The translations under genes were made by a program, and so were the position numbers. Below the pieces are notes generated by a model that did no database searches, was not told the origin of the DNA, and saw nothing but the letters and a program-made list of their open reading frames with translations. From positions 5,952,001 through 6,016,000 of the forward strand of contig NZ_CP118631.1 of the NCBI RefSeq assembly GCF_028993635.1: a stretch of DNA of 64,000 nucleotides, written 5' to 3'. The stretch is from Mucilaginibacter sp. SJ (GTDB lineage Bacteria; Bacteroidota; Bacteroidia; Sphingobacteriales; Sphingobacteriaceae). Positions 47,198 through 56,350 of this stretch are shown here, in pieces; position 1 is the first letter of the stretch, and the number at the start of each line of letters is the position of its first letter.

Positions 47198-47826
47198 TGG
47201 TGAAGTAATTGTCATTAGAAAGACCTGAGAATGCTTACATTTGCCGCCTTTCCTATAATTAGGCGCGCTGGGGCATTCTTATTATTTCATATTACAGAAG
47301 AATAACTCTAATTTCCTATGCTTTAATGGATTCCAAAGGTTTTTAGTCCATGATATGGCTATTATATTCCTTATAAATTACATTGCTGCTAAAACGGGGT
47401 AATCATTAATTTCAACTGAGTTATGCGGGCAATTGACTACATCGTTGGTTGGGTTTCGAAAATGCTTGACAAATGGATTTAAAAATTCATTGTTTGCGGC
47501 AACAATGTGCGCCTGTTGCTGAGCAATAGCGGGAGATTTTGGATTTGTAATTAAATTTTAACTGCAATTCCATCTTGACAATCAGATGCTTTGGTTTAGG
47601 TATCTGCATGGTTTTCAAACACTAAATTATTAACGTATGTGTCGGTAATGATGATGGAATATTCAGGGGCACTGTACGTTTCTACGATATACCCTACGTT
47701 TCTATGATATTTAGATAAGGAACTGTTCCAATGCCATTAAGTTAAGGACGTGAATCCGAAGCGGTCTCAAAGAGTAGCCCCACTCATAACCTGATTCTTT
47801 AGACGTTTGTTAGACACATTTAAGTT
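47198..47826. other. Gap without gene
   Basis: 629 bases with no credible frame. A possible terminator for the GH95 gene is AGAATGC / GCATTCT around 47227-47282 with a 35-base loop. A partial duplication, TACGTTTCTACGATAT then TACGTTTCTATGATAT, lies near 47685-47720. Confidence 0.4.
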
Positions 47827-48276
47827 TTATTTCCAAACGCGATAAATAATAGCCGCATAGATTACGCAGCCGACAAGCACCATATTCAAGGTCTCAAATA
47901 AGGTCTCGGGAAATGTAGGTGATTGAATGACATACGCTGAAAAAGACAAGACAATCACTGCTAGCGAACTGATGCTCAATATCCATTTTCTTGGTAGATT
48001 CGCTTTGATGGGAATCGAAGGGATTGACTCAGAAACAAGTGAAGACCGATACTCGCAGTTTAAGTCCAGATCAATATGTTCAGCGAGCCTACGCCATGTG
48101 TAAAACCTGGGTAATACCTCAGCATTCTCAATGCGCTGAAGAGAACGCAGACTGATACCGGCGAGGCCGGATAATTCCCTTTGGGTCAGCGCTTTTTTAA
48201 CCCGCCCCTCCCTTACCAGCTTGGCTGTTTGCCCGCGCGTCAAAGAGGATAATTCGTTTATGACATTCAACGACAT
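47827..48276 (-). CDS. XRE-type regulator with two membrane helices
   Basis: 149 residues. The N-terminal helix-turn-helix covers about 27-72 (ALTQRELSGLAGISLRSLQRIENAE). The C-terminal part has two membrane helices (LPRKWILSISSLAVIVLSFSAYV and NMVLVGCVIYAAIIYRV). It is divergent from the CPBP-like membrane gene with a 62-base gap, so the two are probably coregulated; a membrane-tethered regulator could sense the CPBP protein or its ligand. Confidence 0.8.
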   Translation of the reverse strand: MSLNVINELSSLTRGQTAKLVREGRVKKALTQRELSGLAGISLRSLQRIENAEVLPRFYTWRRLAEHIDLDLNCEYRSSLVSESIPSIPIKANLPRKWILSISSLAVIVLSFSAYVIQSPTFPETLFETLNMVLVGCVIYAAIIYRVWK

Positions 48277-48338
48277 TTAAGCGACATTTTATTCGGTTAT
48301 CTTATTTCGCAAACGAAGATAGTAATTTAGCTCCTGCT

Positions 48339-49121
48339 ATGAAAAAGTGGTTTCGTACTTATCCTGATATGTCACGCCTGATCTTGAGTGCCTTTCTATT
48401 GGCAACTGCACTGATCGGCAGCGGATTTATTCATATATCTTTTGTACCGGTGGGCATGGTGCTGGTAATCCTGGTGACTTGGGTGATGCTGCGCAGCGAG
48501 GGGAGAGATCTGAGTTTTTTAGGCTTTGATGTGAAAGTTCATCACCTACTATTGATACCTGCTGGTTTGGTGTTGGGTATAACTTCGTTCTTACTATCAT
48601 TCTATGTCGGGACACTGGTACGGGGAGACCATATCATGTTTAATCGAACGATTGACGGTACATTGTTGTTGAAAGAATTTTGGCAGGTTTTGCCGACCGC
48701 AGCAGTTCAGGATTTTATTATTGTAGGTTACTGTTATGTTAAGCTTATCGAACTAAGTAATAAATGGATTGCGACTGTGATGTTCGGGATTTTTTTTATT
48801 TGTTTACATAATATATGGGGCAGTAATATCGTGAATGATTTGTTTTATGCATCCGGTTTATTCATAGGTTACTTGATGTTTTCTACAGCATTTTTACGTT
48901 CGGGAAGTATTTGGCTTGTTATCGGTTTGCATTGGGGGAACAATTTTGCGAATTCTTATCTCTTTACTTTCACTCGTACAGCAACTTCTTGGCTCTTTAT
49001 TAGCGGACAACAGAAGCACGATCTGACGGTGTGGCAAGCCATTGGCTTGTTTATTGCGCTCAATATTGGCACCGTCAGCGTGATTGCAGCGACTAAACTA
49101 ATATGGCGAACCAAAAAATGA
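48339..49121 (+). CDS. CPBP/ABI-family membrane protein with degenerate catalytic motif
   Basis: 260 residues with about seven or eight membrane helices. The CPBP (CAAX-like protease) fold is suggested by the order of motif-like segments: AVQDFIIVGYCYV at about 122-134, FFICLHNIW and IGLHWGNNFANSY. In active members motif 1 is EExxxR; here it reads Q124-D125-FII-V, so both the paired glutamates and the arginine are lost, while histidines in motifs 2 and 3 remain. It may be a binding or immunity-type protein without protease activity. Start at the ATG 48339, preceded by a short AT-rich leader. Confidence 0.78.
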   Translation: MKKWFRTYPDMSRLILSAFLLATALIGSGFIHISFVPVGMVLVILVTWVMLRSEGRDLSFLGFDVKVHHLLLIPAGLVLGITSFLLSFYVGTLVRGDHIMFNRTIDGTLLLKEFWQVLPTAAVQDFIIVGYCYVKLIELSNKWIATVMFGIFFICLHNIWGSNIVNDLFYASGLFIGYLMFSTAFLRSGSIWLVIGLHWGNNFANSYLFTFTRTATSWLFISGQQKHDLTVWQAIGLFIALNIGTVSVIAATKLIWRTKK

Positions 49122-49457
49122 TTCTTATCATGAGCATGTAAATGCTAAATCTCAATGCTATTAAAATAAAATAGTTTTACAGGAAATTATCTTCATTATG
49201 CCCGCAAAAGGCAAAATCATTAATGAATTTTATTATCCAGTCTGCAATTCAAACGGAGTTACACGAATTATTTACAAGTTCCAAAAAGGATTTCTCCCGC
49301 GATAGAAAATTGGGGTTTGAGCGATTAGTTTTATTATTAATTAATTTTTTCGCAAGAACTAAAGTATTGAAATTGCTGAATTTTATAGTTAATTAGAACC
49401 TGATGATCCAATATTAAGTAAATCAGCTTTTGCCAGCAACGGAAGAAAATTAAAGAG

Positions 49458-49607
49458 TTATTCTTTGCTTGCTGGAAGAAATGTTATGATTAACCAAGCT
49501 CTGCCAATTTGATTGACCTTTCTAAACGATTGACGACAAATATCAAAATACTCTATCCAAATTGGCCTGTGTGGGGCAAGATAGCGTGGCTTATCCATTT
49601 TTATCAT
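49458..49607 (-). pseudogene. 49-aa frame behind orphan promoter R3
   Basis: The frame starts MIKMDKPRYLAPH right where R3 would place the first codon, and its start region (ATGATAAAAAT) matches the start of the RND adaptor gene behind R2 (MIKIQT). After the first three or four codons it has no likeness to the adaptor and no signal peptide. It is best read as a scar of recombination or a decayed gene, not a functional protein. Confidence 0.3.
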
Positions 49608-49754
49608 TCTCTGTTCCATTTTGCAATTATTTGATGCAAAAATGTAGCGGATAAAGGATCTTTCTTTTTTATGACCTAACTAACGAAATTGAATCCTGAA
49701 AACACAAGGATGGGTATCCAATTGACGGGCTTGAAAATAAAAGAGTCTGAAGTT
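49605..49754 (-). repeat. Shared regulon promoter, orphan copy R3
   Basis: Core 49617-49646 is nearly identical to R2 (35233-35262). The upstream box CAATTTCGTTAGTTAGGTC (49673-49691) aligns with the LytTR-like box of R2, and similarity continues through TTTTCAAGCCCGTCAATTGG to near 49754. About 140-150 bases in total are duplicated between the two loci. No intact gene lies downstream on the minus strand. Confidence 0.65.
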
Positions 49755-50480
49755 ATTTAACTTCTATTATCTATTTTATTGATAGCGAGCTTATCGTTGT
49801 TAACAAAAAAATACTTATCCGTTTAAAAAATGAGTGTTCTTTTCCGTGAACTAACAATACTTAGTATCTACGAACTTTATATGACGAGGCTAATGAATAA
49901 AGATAAAAGGTTTGCAGAGAATTTCGTGCCGAGATTCTAAAAGGTGGAATAAAGTCCAATGAGTAAACTCAAAAATACTTTTTTCATAGTTTTAGTTACT
50001 CGCCTATGTTTTCCAGACTCCAGACCAATAGTTTATCCACCTAAACTGTTTCGTTTTTTACCAGAGAATAGGCAAAAAGGCTCAGGTACTCGCTGAGCGT
50101 TATGATGCCGTATGATCGGATGCCGGTCGAAAATGCGCGCTTTGAAAAAGACCCAAATTCCTGGCCTTCTGCTTCGGAAAGAACACAGGCAACAAGTCAG
50201 CAAGGTTACTGAACCATCTTCAGCAACGTCTGAGTGGGCGCGTATGATGCGGCATGGAATAATTTAGCAAGGCCTTCAAAAGGTACGTTATTATCCCTAA
50301 CGTTTACAATAAGCCGTTGAATAAAGATACAGAGCAGAATTCTTCCTGCTGATAATTAATCCAGTTGAATTTCAAGCAGTGAAAGCTGCATCTCAGTTAT
50401 ATGTTTTGACACTTCAGTCACTTTTTGCTCGGGACAGCATGAATTCATAACTAAACTTGCCATGTTTAAAAATAACAATT

Positions 50481-51047
50481 ATGAAAAAAATAATTTTAGC
50501 TCTAACAATTTCGGTCGCAGGTTTAACCAGCGCAAAAGCACAAACAGTTGACATTATACCCAAAGCGGGCATTAGCATTACAACGCAATCAGCCAGTGCA
50601 CTGCAGGGAGAAAAATCGACAGCCGGTTTTACAGGGGGCATAGCCTTCGATATCCATGCCGGCAAAAGCGGCTTTTCATTTCAGCCTGAAATTAACTACG
50701 TAAGTAAGGGGACCAAATTAAAAAATGTCTCCAAAGCTTATAATTTTAACTACCTGGAGTTGCCATTCCTGGCGAAATATAGTTTTAATATGTTTTACGT
50801 TGACGCGGGACCTTCCATTGCCATGCAGCTCGGTGGAAAGGATAAATTCACCCAATTATATGGCAGCAAGCCAAGAAATATTGACTTCGGCGTGCAGATG
50901 GGTGCTGGTCTTGCCCTCCCGGTGGGTACAGGTAAATTTATTCTCGATGGAAGGTATTCATTAGGCTTGACTGACCAATCTAAGGGCGCCGGTACGGTCA
51001 AAAACAGAGGTGTTTATGCAACGATTGGTTATGCCATTCCTCTTTAA
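50481..51047 (+). CDS. Outer-membrane beta-barrel protein (PorT-like family)
   Basis: 188 residues from ATG 50481; the frame extends eight codons to a TTG but MKKIILALTISVAGLTSAKAQ is a complete signal peptide. The remainder has the outer-membrane beta-barrel family pattern: VDIIPKAGISITTQS, GFTGGIAFDIHAGKSGFSFQPEINYVSKGTKL, YLELPFLAKYSFNMFYVDAGPSIAMQLGG, FGVQMGAGLALPVG and FILDGRYSLGLTD, ending IGYAIPL. Probably an eight-stranded barrel. Isolated gene with its own terminator. Confidence 0.88.
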   Translation: MKKIILALTISVAGLTSAKAQTVDIIPKAGISITTQSASALQGEKSTAGFTGGIAFDIHAGKSGFSFQPEINYVSKGTKLKNVSKAYNFNYLELPFLAKYSFNMFYVDAGPSIAMQLGGKDKFTQLYGSKPRNIDFGVQMGAGLALPVGTGKFILDGRYSLGLTDQSKGAGTVKNRGVYATIGYAIPL

Positions 51048-51081
51048 GTAAAATATTCACCTTTTAAATAACCGTTTGTTG

Positions 51082-51125
51082 AATTATGCAATGGGCAGCG
51101 ATAAATTTCTACCCATTGCATAATT
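51082..51125. terminator. Perfect 14-bp hairpin after the beta-barrel gene
   Basis: AATTATGCAATGGG pairs perfectly with CCCATTGCATAATT across a 16-base loop, 35 bases after the stop codon. A TTG-rich flank follows but no long T run. It may work in both directions. Confidence 0.65.
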
Positions 51126-51189
51126 GTTTGACACAGCCGGATTCAGCAACCCGAGCAGTCTGGATTTGTTTCGTTTTACCCATATCTAT

Positions 51190-51339
51190 ATGATTTCACA
51201 ATATTTCAAAAGACACAAATATTTTATGGAAAAAGTATCAGAAATGATCAGGGAATATATTACACCCATCCTGTTGATCACCGTTATGTTATTATCCATG
51301 GTAGTACAAATTTTCGTTATACATCCACATCAGTTTTAA
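51190..51339 (+). CDS. Small single-pass membrane peptide
   Basis: A 49-residue frame (ATG 51190; ATG 51226 gives 37 residues) with a charged N-terminus, HKYFMEKVSEMIREY, then one strong helix, ITPILLITVMLLSMVVQIFVI, ending HPHQF. The layout of amphipathic and then hydrophobic helix is that of small membrane proteins. No family recognised and no obvious partner; could be chance. Confidence 0.35.
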   Translation: MISQYFKRHKYFMEKVSEMIREYITPILLITVMLLSMVVQIFVIHPHQF

Positions 51340-51674
51340 CATTAACTAAAACAACGTTGCAGCAACTGCCGTTATATAGACGACTCATCAAATAATCTCA
51401 CTAGATTTTTTTAGACTGAAGGCTTCATTGTTCCAAAACAAAAAATCAGCTTTCAGCTAGCTTCACCGTTCATTTTCTGGTGATATATAAAATTAAAAAA
51501 AAATTGCGGAATACATTAAAAACAAGTAGCTTAAAAACATCTCGCTTTGGGGCCCCATCGTAGAACTGTACAAACAGCCAACGCAGTCAGGTATAATCGT
51601 GGGTTAAGAATAAACAGGGTATAGGGCGCCTTTAAAACGTTATTGACCCGCAGTGAATATCTTAGAAAACTAGT
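51340..51674. other. Gap without gene
   Basis: 335 AT-rich bases. I see no clear promoter box, repeat or frame. It must contain the promoter of the cyclase gene. Confidence 0.4.
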
Positions 51675-52733
51675 ATGCCTCTTGAGGAAAAAAAGCCATC
51701 AGTACCCGTCTATCATAAGATAAAGGACCTATTAATTTCTTTTATAGGTGGGTGCATCATGGGCTTAGCATATTTTTATTTTACCACTCAGCATCATGCT
51801 GTAGTTACCTGGAAATCCGCATGTCCGGCAATGTTTACCGGAGCAATGATCGGCATAAGTGTGTTTTGCGCGGAGCGCTTGTATGCTTCTTCGCACCTCA
51901 CCAGGCTTTCCTTTCTTAAAGCGCTGTTCATCTCCATCATTACCTATAGCCTTATTATTTTTTTTTGGCTTACTGTATTCAATGAAATTCCGTTCGACTC
52001 AATTTCAAACCATATTTTATATTCAAGTTTTCAGAAAACCTTTTGGATTGATTTTATTTTTTCAATACTGTCCGCAATTTCCTTTACGATATTCATGGAA
52101 GTTAAAAGCCTCCTGGATACAGGATTTTTCTTTAAGTACCTTACAGGAAGGTATCATGTACAAGTCGAGGAAGAACGAATTTTCATGTTTCTGGACCTTC
52201 AATCATCCACATCTATTGCCGAGCGGCTTGGTAGTATTACTTATAGTTCGATGCTTAAAGAACTTTTTGACGATTTAACTGTACCCGTGCTTGCAACACA
52301 CGCTGAAATTTATCAATACGTCGGAGATGAGGTTATTTTAACATGGCCGGGAAGAACCGGAATTAAAAATAACAGGTGCCTTTATTGCTTTCAGTATATT
52401 GAAGCTTCTATTGCAAAAAAACGCGATTATTATCAAAAAAAATTTGGTGTAACTCCTCAGTTTAAAGCCGGTCTGCATATAGGCAAGGCTGTAGCAACTA
52501 TTGTTGGAAAGGTCAAAAAAGAGATTGTGTACCATGGTGATGTTTTAAATACAACCGCAAGGATGCAATCACTTTGTAATCACTATCAGGAAAGTATGAT
52601 CGTATCAAAGGTATTAATTGATCAACTGAACATAGTGGAGTTGAACGCTATTTCATTAGGCGAAATTGAACTTAGGGGAAAAACAAATTCCTTAGAACTT
52701 ATTGGGCTTCGTTGGAGTCGACCTTCTATTTGA
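51675..52733 (+). CDS. Membrane class III adenylate/guanylate cyclase
   Basis: 352 residues. Four membrane helices fill about 18-145 (LISFIGGCIMGLAYFYF, CPAMFTGAMIGISVFC, ALFISIITYSLIIFFWLTVF, FWIDFIFSILSAISFTIFME). The catalytic domain covers about 165-345 with both metal-binding aspartates (Asp174 in MFLDLQSST, Asp218 in YVGDEVILTW) and the late GDVLNTTARMQ motif. AKPQFKAGLH-type strand (VTPQFKAGLHIGKAVATIVG) precedes it. It should make cAMP or cGMP; residues that decide base choice cannot be judged securely. No fused sensor is seen besides the membrane part. Flanked by gene-poor DNA. Confidence 0.92.
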   Translation: MPLEEKKPSVPVYHKIKDLLISFIGGCIMGLAYFYFTTQHHAVVTWKSACPAMFTGAMIGISVFCAERLYASSHLTRLSFLKALFISIITYSLIIFFWLTVFNEIPFDSISNHILYSSFQKTFWIDFIFSILSAISFTIFMEVKSLLDTGFFFKYLTGRYHVQVEEERIFMFLDLQSSTSIAERLGSITYSSMLKELFDDLTVPVLATHAEIYQYVGDEVILTWPGRTGIKNNRCLYCFQYIEASIAKKRDYYQKKFGVTPQFKAGLHIGKAVATIVGKVKKEIVYHGDVLNTTARMQSLCNHYQESMIVSKVLIDQLNIVELNAISLGEIELRGKTNSLELIGLRWSRPSI

Positions 52734-53715
52734 ATAACGTTCAAAGGCCTGTTTAAAGATGTTTAGCAAGGTTGATAAACAGCACACAGTTAGTTCCCTT
52801 CAATTTGTGGTTCTACACGTTATTTCGACAATCACATTATTTCATTTAACAAAGGCAAATTTTAGTCGAATTAAAGCTGTTAACCAGTATCAAATTCAAA
52901 TCGATTATTTCACTGAAAATTAACGGTTAATTTGCCGGCAGGCTGTAGGATAGCTATTTGTATCCCCTTTTTGACCTCATTACAACCTCTCGTTAACTGT
53001 TGTTGCCGCTATACTTGTAACATAACCATCTGGATGACCTTGCTTAATCAGCCGAGTTCAAGTTATAATGTATGAATTCAATCACTGTTCTTTTGCATTG
53101 TTTTTTGTTTACTACCCCTGGGGAGTAGCAAGGCAAATTGTCTGCGTTGTGTTAATGTGTACAAGGGTTGTTGGATTGCGGTTTACGACTATACTGATTA
53201 GTAGTTGGCATCATTTCAAAATTCAATGTATAGGACATCAAATGCTTTTACATGTAGTTACACTGACTCAATTAATAATAGTTTTCAACCAACGCACTTT
53301 ATTGGGGAGGGGCGGTTAAAAAATTCGATACTTAACCAGGATAATATTCCAATATCCGGTGAAAAAATGGCCACCTTAAAATAAATGAGCAGGTAAAACA
53401 ACCGAGTAACCTCACAGATTTTGGTGTTTTGGATAACGGTAATTATATCGGGCAATGAGCTAGATTACTCATCGTATAGATTTGAATCTTTCAAACATAA
53501 TTGTGTTTTTTTTAAAACTATGGTGAACAGTCAGGGCTAAATTGATATTACCCCCCGTTATTCGGACAGAATGACCCCCGTAAGTTGCCTGGTATTTATA
53601 CAAATTGCACAACCGTCGTCAGTATCATTAATAACATTTATTATTTCTAAAAACATTAACAGACTAACGATATGGTTATTCACCCAATCCTAACTAATCA
53701 ACTTTTCTCCAGTTA
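52734..53715. other. Gap holding promoter module C
   Basis: 982 bases between the cyclase and GH2 genes. Apart from promoter module C (52953-53035) no gene is supported. The short plus frame 53068-53319 has no signal, no family and poor codon pattern. The piece around 53385-53455 encodes a stop-terminated fragment (NEQVKQPSNLTDFGVLDNGN...) that might be a gene remnant. Confidence 0.4.
52953..53035 (+). promoter_or_regulatory. Promoter module copy C (putative HTCS target)
   Basis: Third copy of the module: GCTATTTGTATCC then CCTTTTTGACCTCATTACAAC, a TATACTTG box at about 53010-53017 and ATAACCAT at the expected 69-base spacing. The second half is more diverged than in copies A and B. The next recognisable gene is the GH2 at 53716, about 680 bases away, so the original target may have been lost. 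Confidence 0.5.
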
Positions 53716-56328
53716 ATGAAAATCAGTACATTCAGTTTCAGATTCTTTTTTATTGCAACCGGACTTTACTTCCTCTTTGCAATTGCCCCTGACATTTGCT
53801 TTGCTCAAGTTATAGCGCCTAATAAAAATTCAGGCAGAACAGTTCTGAATTTTAACCGTGACTGGAAATTCTGTTTGGGAGATGTAGCCGGTGCTCAGAA
53901 AAAAGGAATAGATGATTCGAAGTGGGAAAGTATCGGGCTGCCTCATTCATTTAGTATCCCTTATTTTATGTCCTCGGATTTTTATGTAGGCTACGGCTGG
54001 TATAGAAAGCATTTTCATATTGGACACATCAGCGACAATCGGGTTTCTCTGGACTTTGAAGGTGTATTTCAGCAAGCCGAGGTATTTGTTAACGGTAAAG
54101 ATGTTGGCCGGCATACCGGAGGATATACCGGTTTTAATTTGGACATAACAAATGCATTAAAGCCAGGTGATAATATTCTTTCCGTAAGAGTGAACAATGT
54201 TTGGAAAGCTGATGTGGCTCCGAGGGCGGGTGAACATACTTTTTCAGGTGGCATTTACAGGGATGTGCGCCTTGTCATAACCGCACCGGTGCATTTTGCC
54301 CCTTATGGCATCTTTATAAGTACGCCAAAAGTTTCCCCTGTATCTGCTACGGTTAATGTGCAGGTAGAATTAAAGAATACCAAATCCGTTTCCGCCAGGA
54401 TCAGGGTAAGAACAACTATCCTTGACCCGGCTCGTAAGAGGATTCTTGCTTTTGAAAAATATCATACGCTGCAACCAAATAGTACAGACACTGTTACACA
54501 ATCAGATCCTGTGGTCAGAAATCCAAAGCTTTGGTCCCCTGATCATCCATATTTGTATACTGCCGTGACCACCGTTTACGAAGGGGCTAAAAAGATTGAT
54601 GAAGAAAGGCATGCATTCGGAATTCGTTCTATCAAATGGACTGCTGACAGCGGATTCTTTCTAAACGGGAAACACCTGTATCTGAAGGGGGCTAACGTCC
54701 ATCAGGATCACGCAGGCTGGGGCGACGCGGTTACTAATACTGGATTTTACCGGGATGTAAAGATGATCAGGGACGCTGGTTTTAATTTCATACGGGGATC
54801 GCATTATCCGCATGATCCTGCTTTTGCTGATGCCTGCGATAAACTTGGGGTGTTATTCTGGGCTGAAAACAATTTTTGGGGAATCGGAGGCAGCGACAGC
54901 ACACCTGAAGGCTACTGGAATGCCAGTGCATACCCTACTCAAACAAAAGATACTGCTGCTTTCGAGGCATCTGTCAGGCAGGAATTACAGGAAATGATCA
55001 GAATAAACCGGAATCACCCGTCCATAATTGTATGGAGCATTTCAAATGAACCCTTTTTTACGGCTAAGCATACCATCATACCTACGCGCGACCTTCTGAA
55101 ATCCCTGGTCGGACTGGTGCACCGGATTGATCCGACACGTCCGGCCGCTGTCGGTGGTGCGCAACGCCCCCTGGACAGTCTCCGGATCGACCGGATCGGA
55201 GATATCGCCGGATATAACGGCGACGGGAGTTCTCTTGCTGTTTTCCAGGATCCGGGTATCGCAAACCTGGTTGCCGAGTATGGCAGCACTACTGCTGACC
55301 GTCCCGGTAAATATGAACCGGGATGGGGGGATCTGGCTAAAGATAATGGCGAAGAAAAGCACGCATGGCGCAGCGGGCAGGCAATCTGGTGTGGTTTCGA
55401 TCACGGTTCTATTGCAGGCGAGGCATTGGGGAAAATGGGTATAATAGACTATTTTCGTTTACCCAAACGTTCGTGGTATTGGTACAGAAACGCATATAAA
55501 GGCATTCCACCTCCGGTATGGCCTAAGGCGGGGGTGCCGGCTAAATTACGGCTTGAAGCAGATAAAAAATCAGCCTTGACTGATGGGACCGATGACGTTA
55601 AGCTTATCGTTACCGTATTGGATGCCAATGGTATTCCTATAAGTAACAGTCCCGATATCGATTTAAGGGTGGTTTCTGGACCTGGTGAGTTTCCAACCGG
55701 CTCTTCCATTCATTTTTCAGCAAAAAGCGATATACGTGTCGCCGATGGTCAGGCGGCAATCGAATACAGGTCCTGGTTCGCAGGGAAATCAATCGTACGC
55801 GCTACTTCTCCTGGCTTAGAACCTGCAACAGTCATGGTCGAATTTACCGGTGCGTACCCGTATCATAAAGGGACTCGGGAAACTGTTGAAAAACCCTATG
55901 TCAGGTTTACGGGCAGGAGAGCTCCTGTACAGGTCCAGGTATTCGGACCCAATAATCCAACCTTTGCAAGCAGCTCGGATAAAGATCATATCAGCGGTTA
56001 TGCAGCTGATGGTAATGAAACTTCGTCATGGAAGGCCGAAAGGTCAGATCGAAACCCGTGGTGGATACTTGATACAGAAAAGAAATTGGATGTAATTAAT
56101 ATCAAGGTCGATTTTCCAACCGAAGCGATTTATCACTATAAAATTGAAATCAGTAATGATATGAAGAACTGGCGCCTGTTAGCCGATTTTTCGCAGAACA
56201 GGAAAAGTGAGAAAGTGAAGGAACTGGATGTCAAGAATGAGGAAGGCCGGGCTATCCGCATCGTTTTCGACCGGAATGATATTGCGGGACTGGCGGAGGT
56301 TAAAATCTCAGGGAAGGTTGTAGATTAA
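53716..56328 (+). CDS. GH2 glycoside hydrolase with C-terminal discoidin-like domain
   Basis: 870 residues with signal peptide (FFFIATGLYFLFAIAPDICFA). Jelly-roll domain from about 45 (FNRDWKFCLGD, GYGWYRKHF, LDFEGVFQQAEVFVNGKDVG), Ig-like domain, and TIM barrel with YLKGANVHQDHAG, acid/base Glu445 in IIVWSISNEPF and nucleophile Glu521 in LVAEYGS. Then an Ig-like domain near 615-710 and an F5/8C-like domain at about 745-868 (AADGNETSSWKAE, WWILDTEKKLDVINIKVDF). GH2 subfamilies include beta-galactosidases, glucuronidases and mannosidases; specificity is not clear. 22 bases separate it from the GH95 gene, so they form an operon. Confidence 0.92.
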   Translation: MKISTFSFRFFFIATGLYFLFAIAPDICFAQVIAPNKNSGRTVLNFNRDWKFCLGDVAGAQKKGIDDSKWESIGLPHSFSIPYFMSSDFYVGYGWYRKHFHIGHISDNRVSLDFEGVFQQAEVFVNGKDVGRHTGGYTGFNLDITNALKPGDNILSVRVNNVWKADVAPRAGEHTFSGGIYRDVRLVITAPVHFAPYGIFISTPKVSPVSATVNVQVELKNTKSVSARIRVRTTILDPARKRILAFEKYHTLQPNSTDTVTQSDPVVRNPKLWSPDHPYLYTAVTTVYEGAKKIDEERHAFGIRSIKWTADSGFFLNGKHLYLKGANVHQDHAGWGDAVTNTGFYRDVKMIRDAGFNFIRGSHYPHDPAFADACDKLGVLFWAENNFWGIGGSDSTPEGYWNASAYPTQTKDTAAFEASVRQELQEMIRINRNHPSIIVWSISNEPFFTAKHTIIPTRDLLKSLVGLVHRIDPTRPAAVGGAQRPLDSLRIDRIGDIAGYNGDGSSLAVFQDPGIANLVAEYGSTTADRPGKYEPGWGDLAKDNGEEKHAWRSGQAIWCGFDHGSIAGEALGKMGIIDYFRLPKRSWYWYRNAYKGIPPPVWPKAGVPAKLRLEADKKSALTDGTDDVKLIVTVLDANGIPISNSPDIDLRVVSGPGEFPTGSSIHFSAKSDIRVADGQAAIEYRSWFAGKSIVRATSPGLEPATVMVEFTGAYPYHKGTRETVEKPYVRFTGRRAPVQVQVFGPNNPTFASSSDKDHISGYAADGNETSSWKAERSDRNPWWILDTEKKLDVINIKVDFPTEAIYHYKIEISNDMKNWRLLADFSQNRKSEKVKELDVKNEEGRAIRIVFDRNDIAGLAEVKISGKVVD

Positions 56329-56350
56329 AAAATTTATTGAAACGAAATTG

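Larger units (their letters stand above)
49122..50480. other. Gene-poor gap with an orphan promoter copy
   Basis: 1,359 bases with no family-recognised gene; frames are broken throughout, suggesting decay. It contains promoter copy R3 (49605-49754) and a 49-residue minus-strand frame downstream of it (49458-49607). Confidence 0.45.

Noticed and set aside
53068..53319. 83-residue plus-strand frame after promoter module C
   Set aside because: No family likeness, unusual composition and no clear start context.
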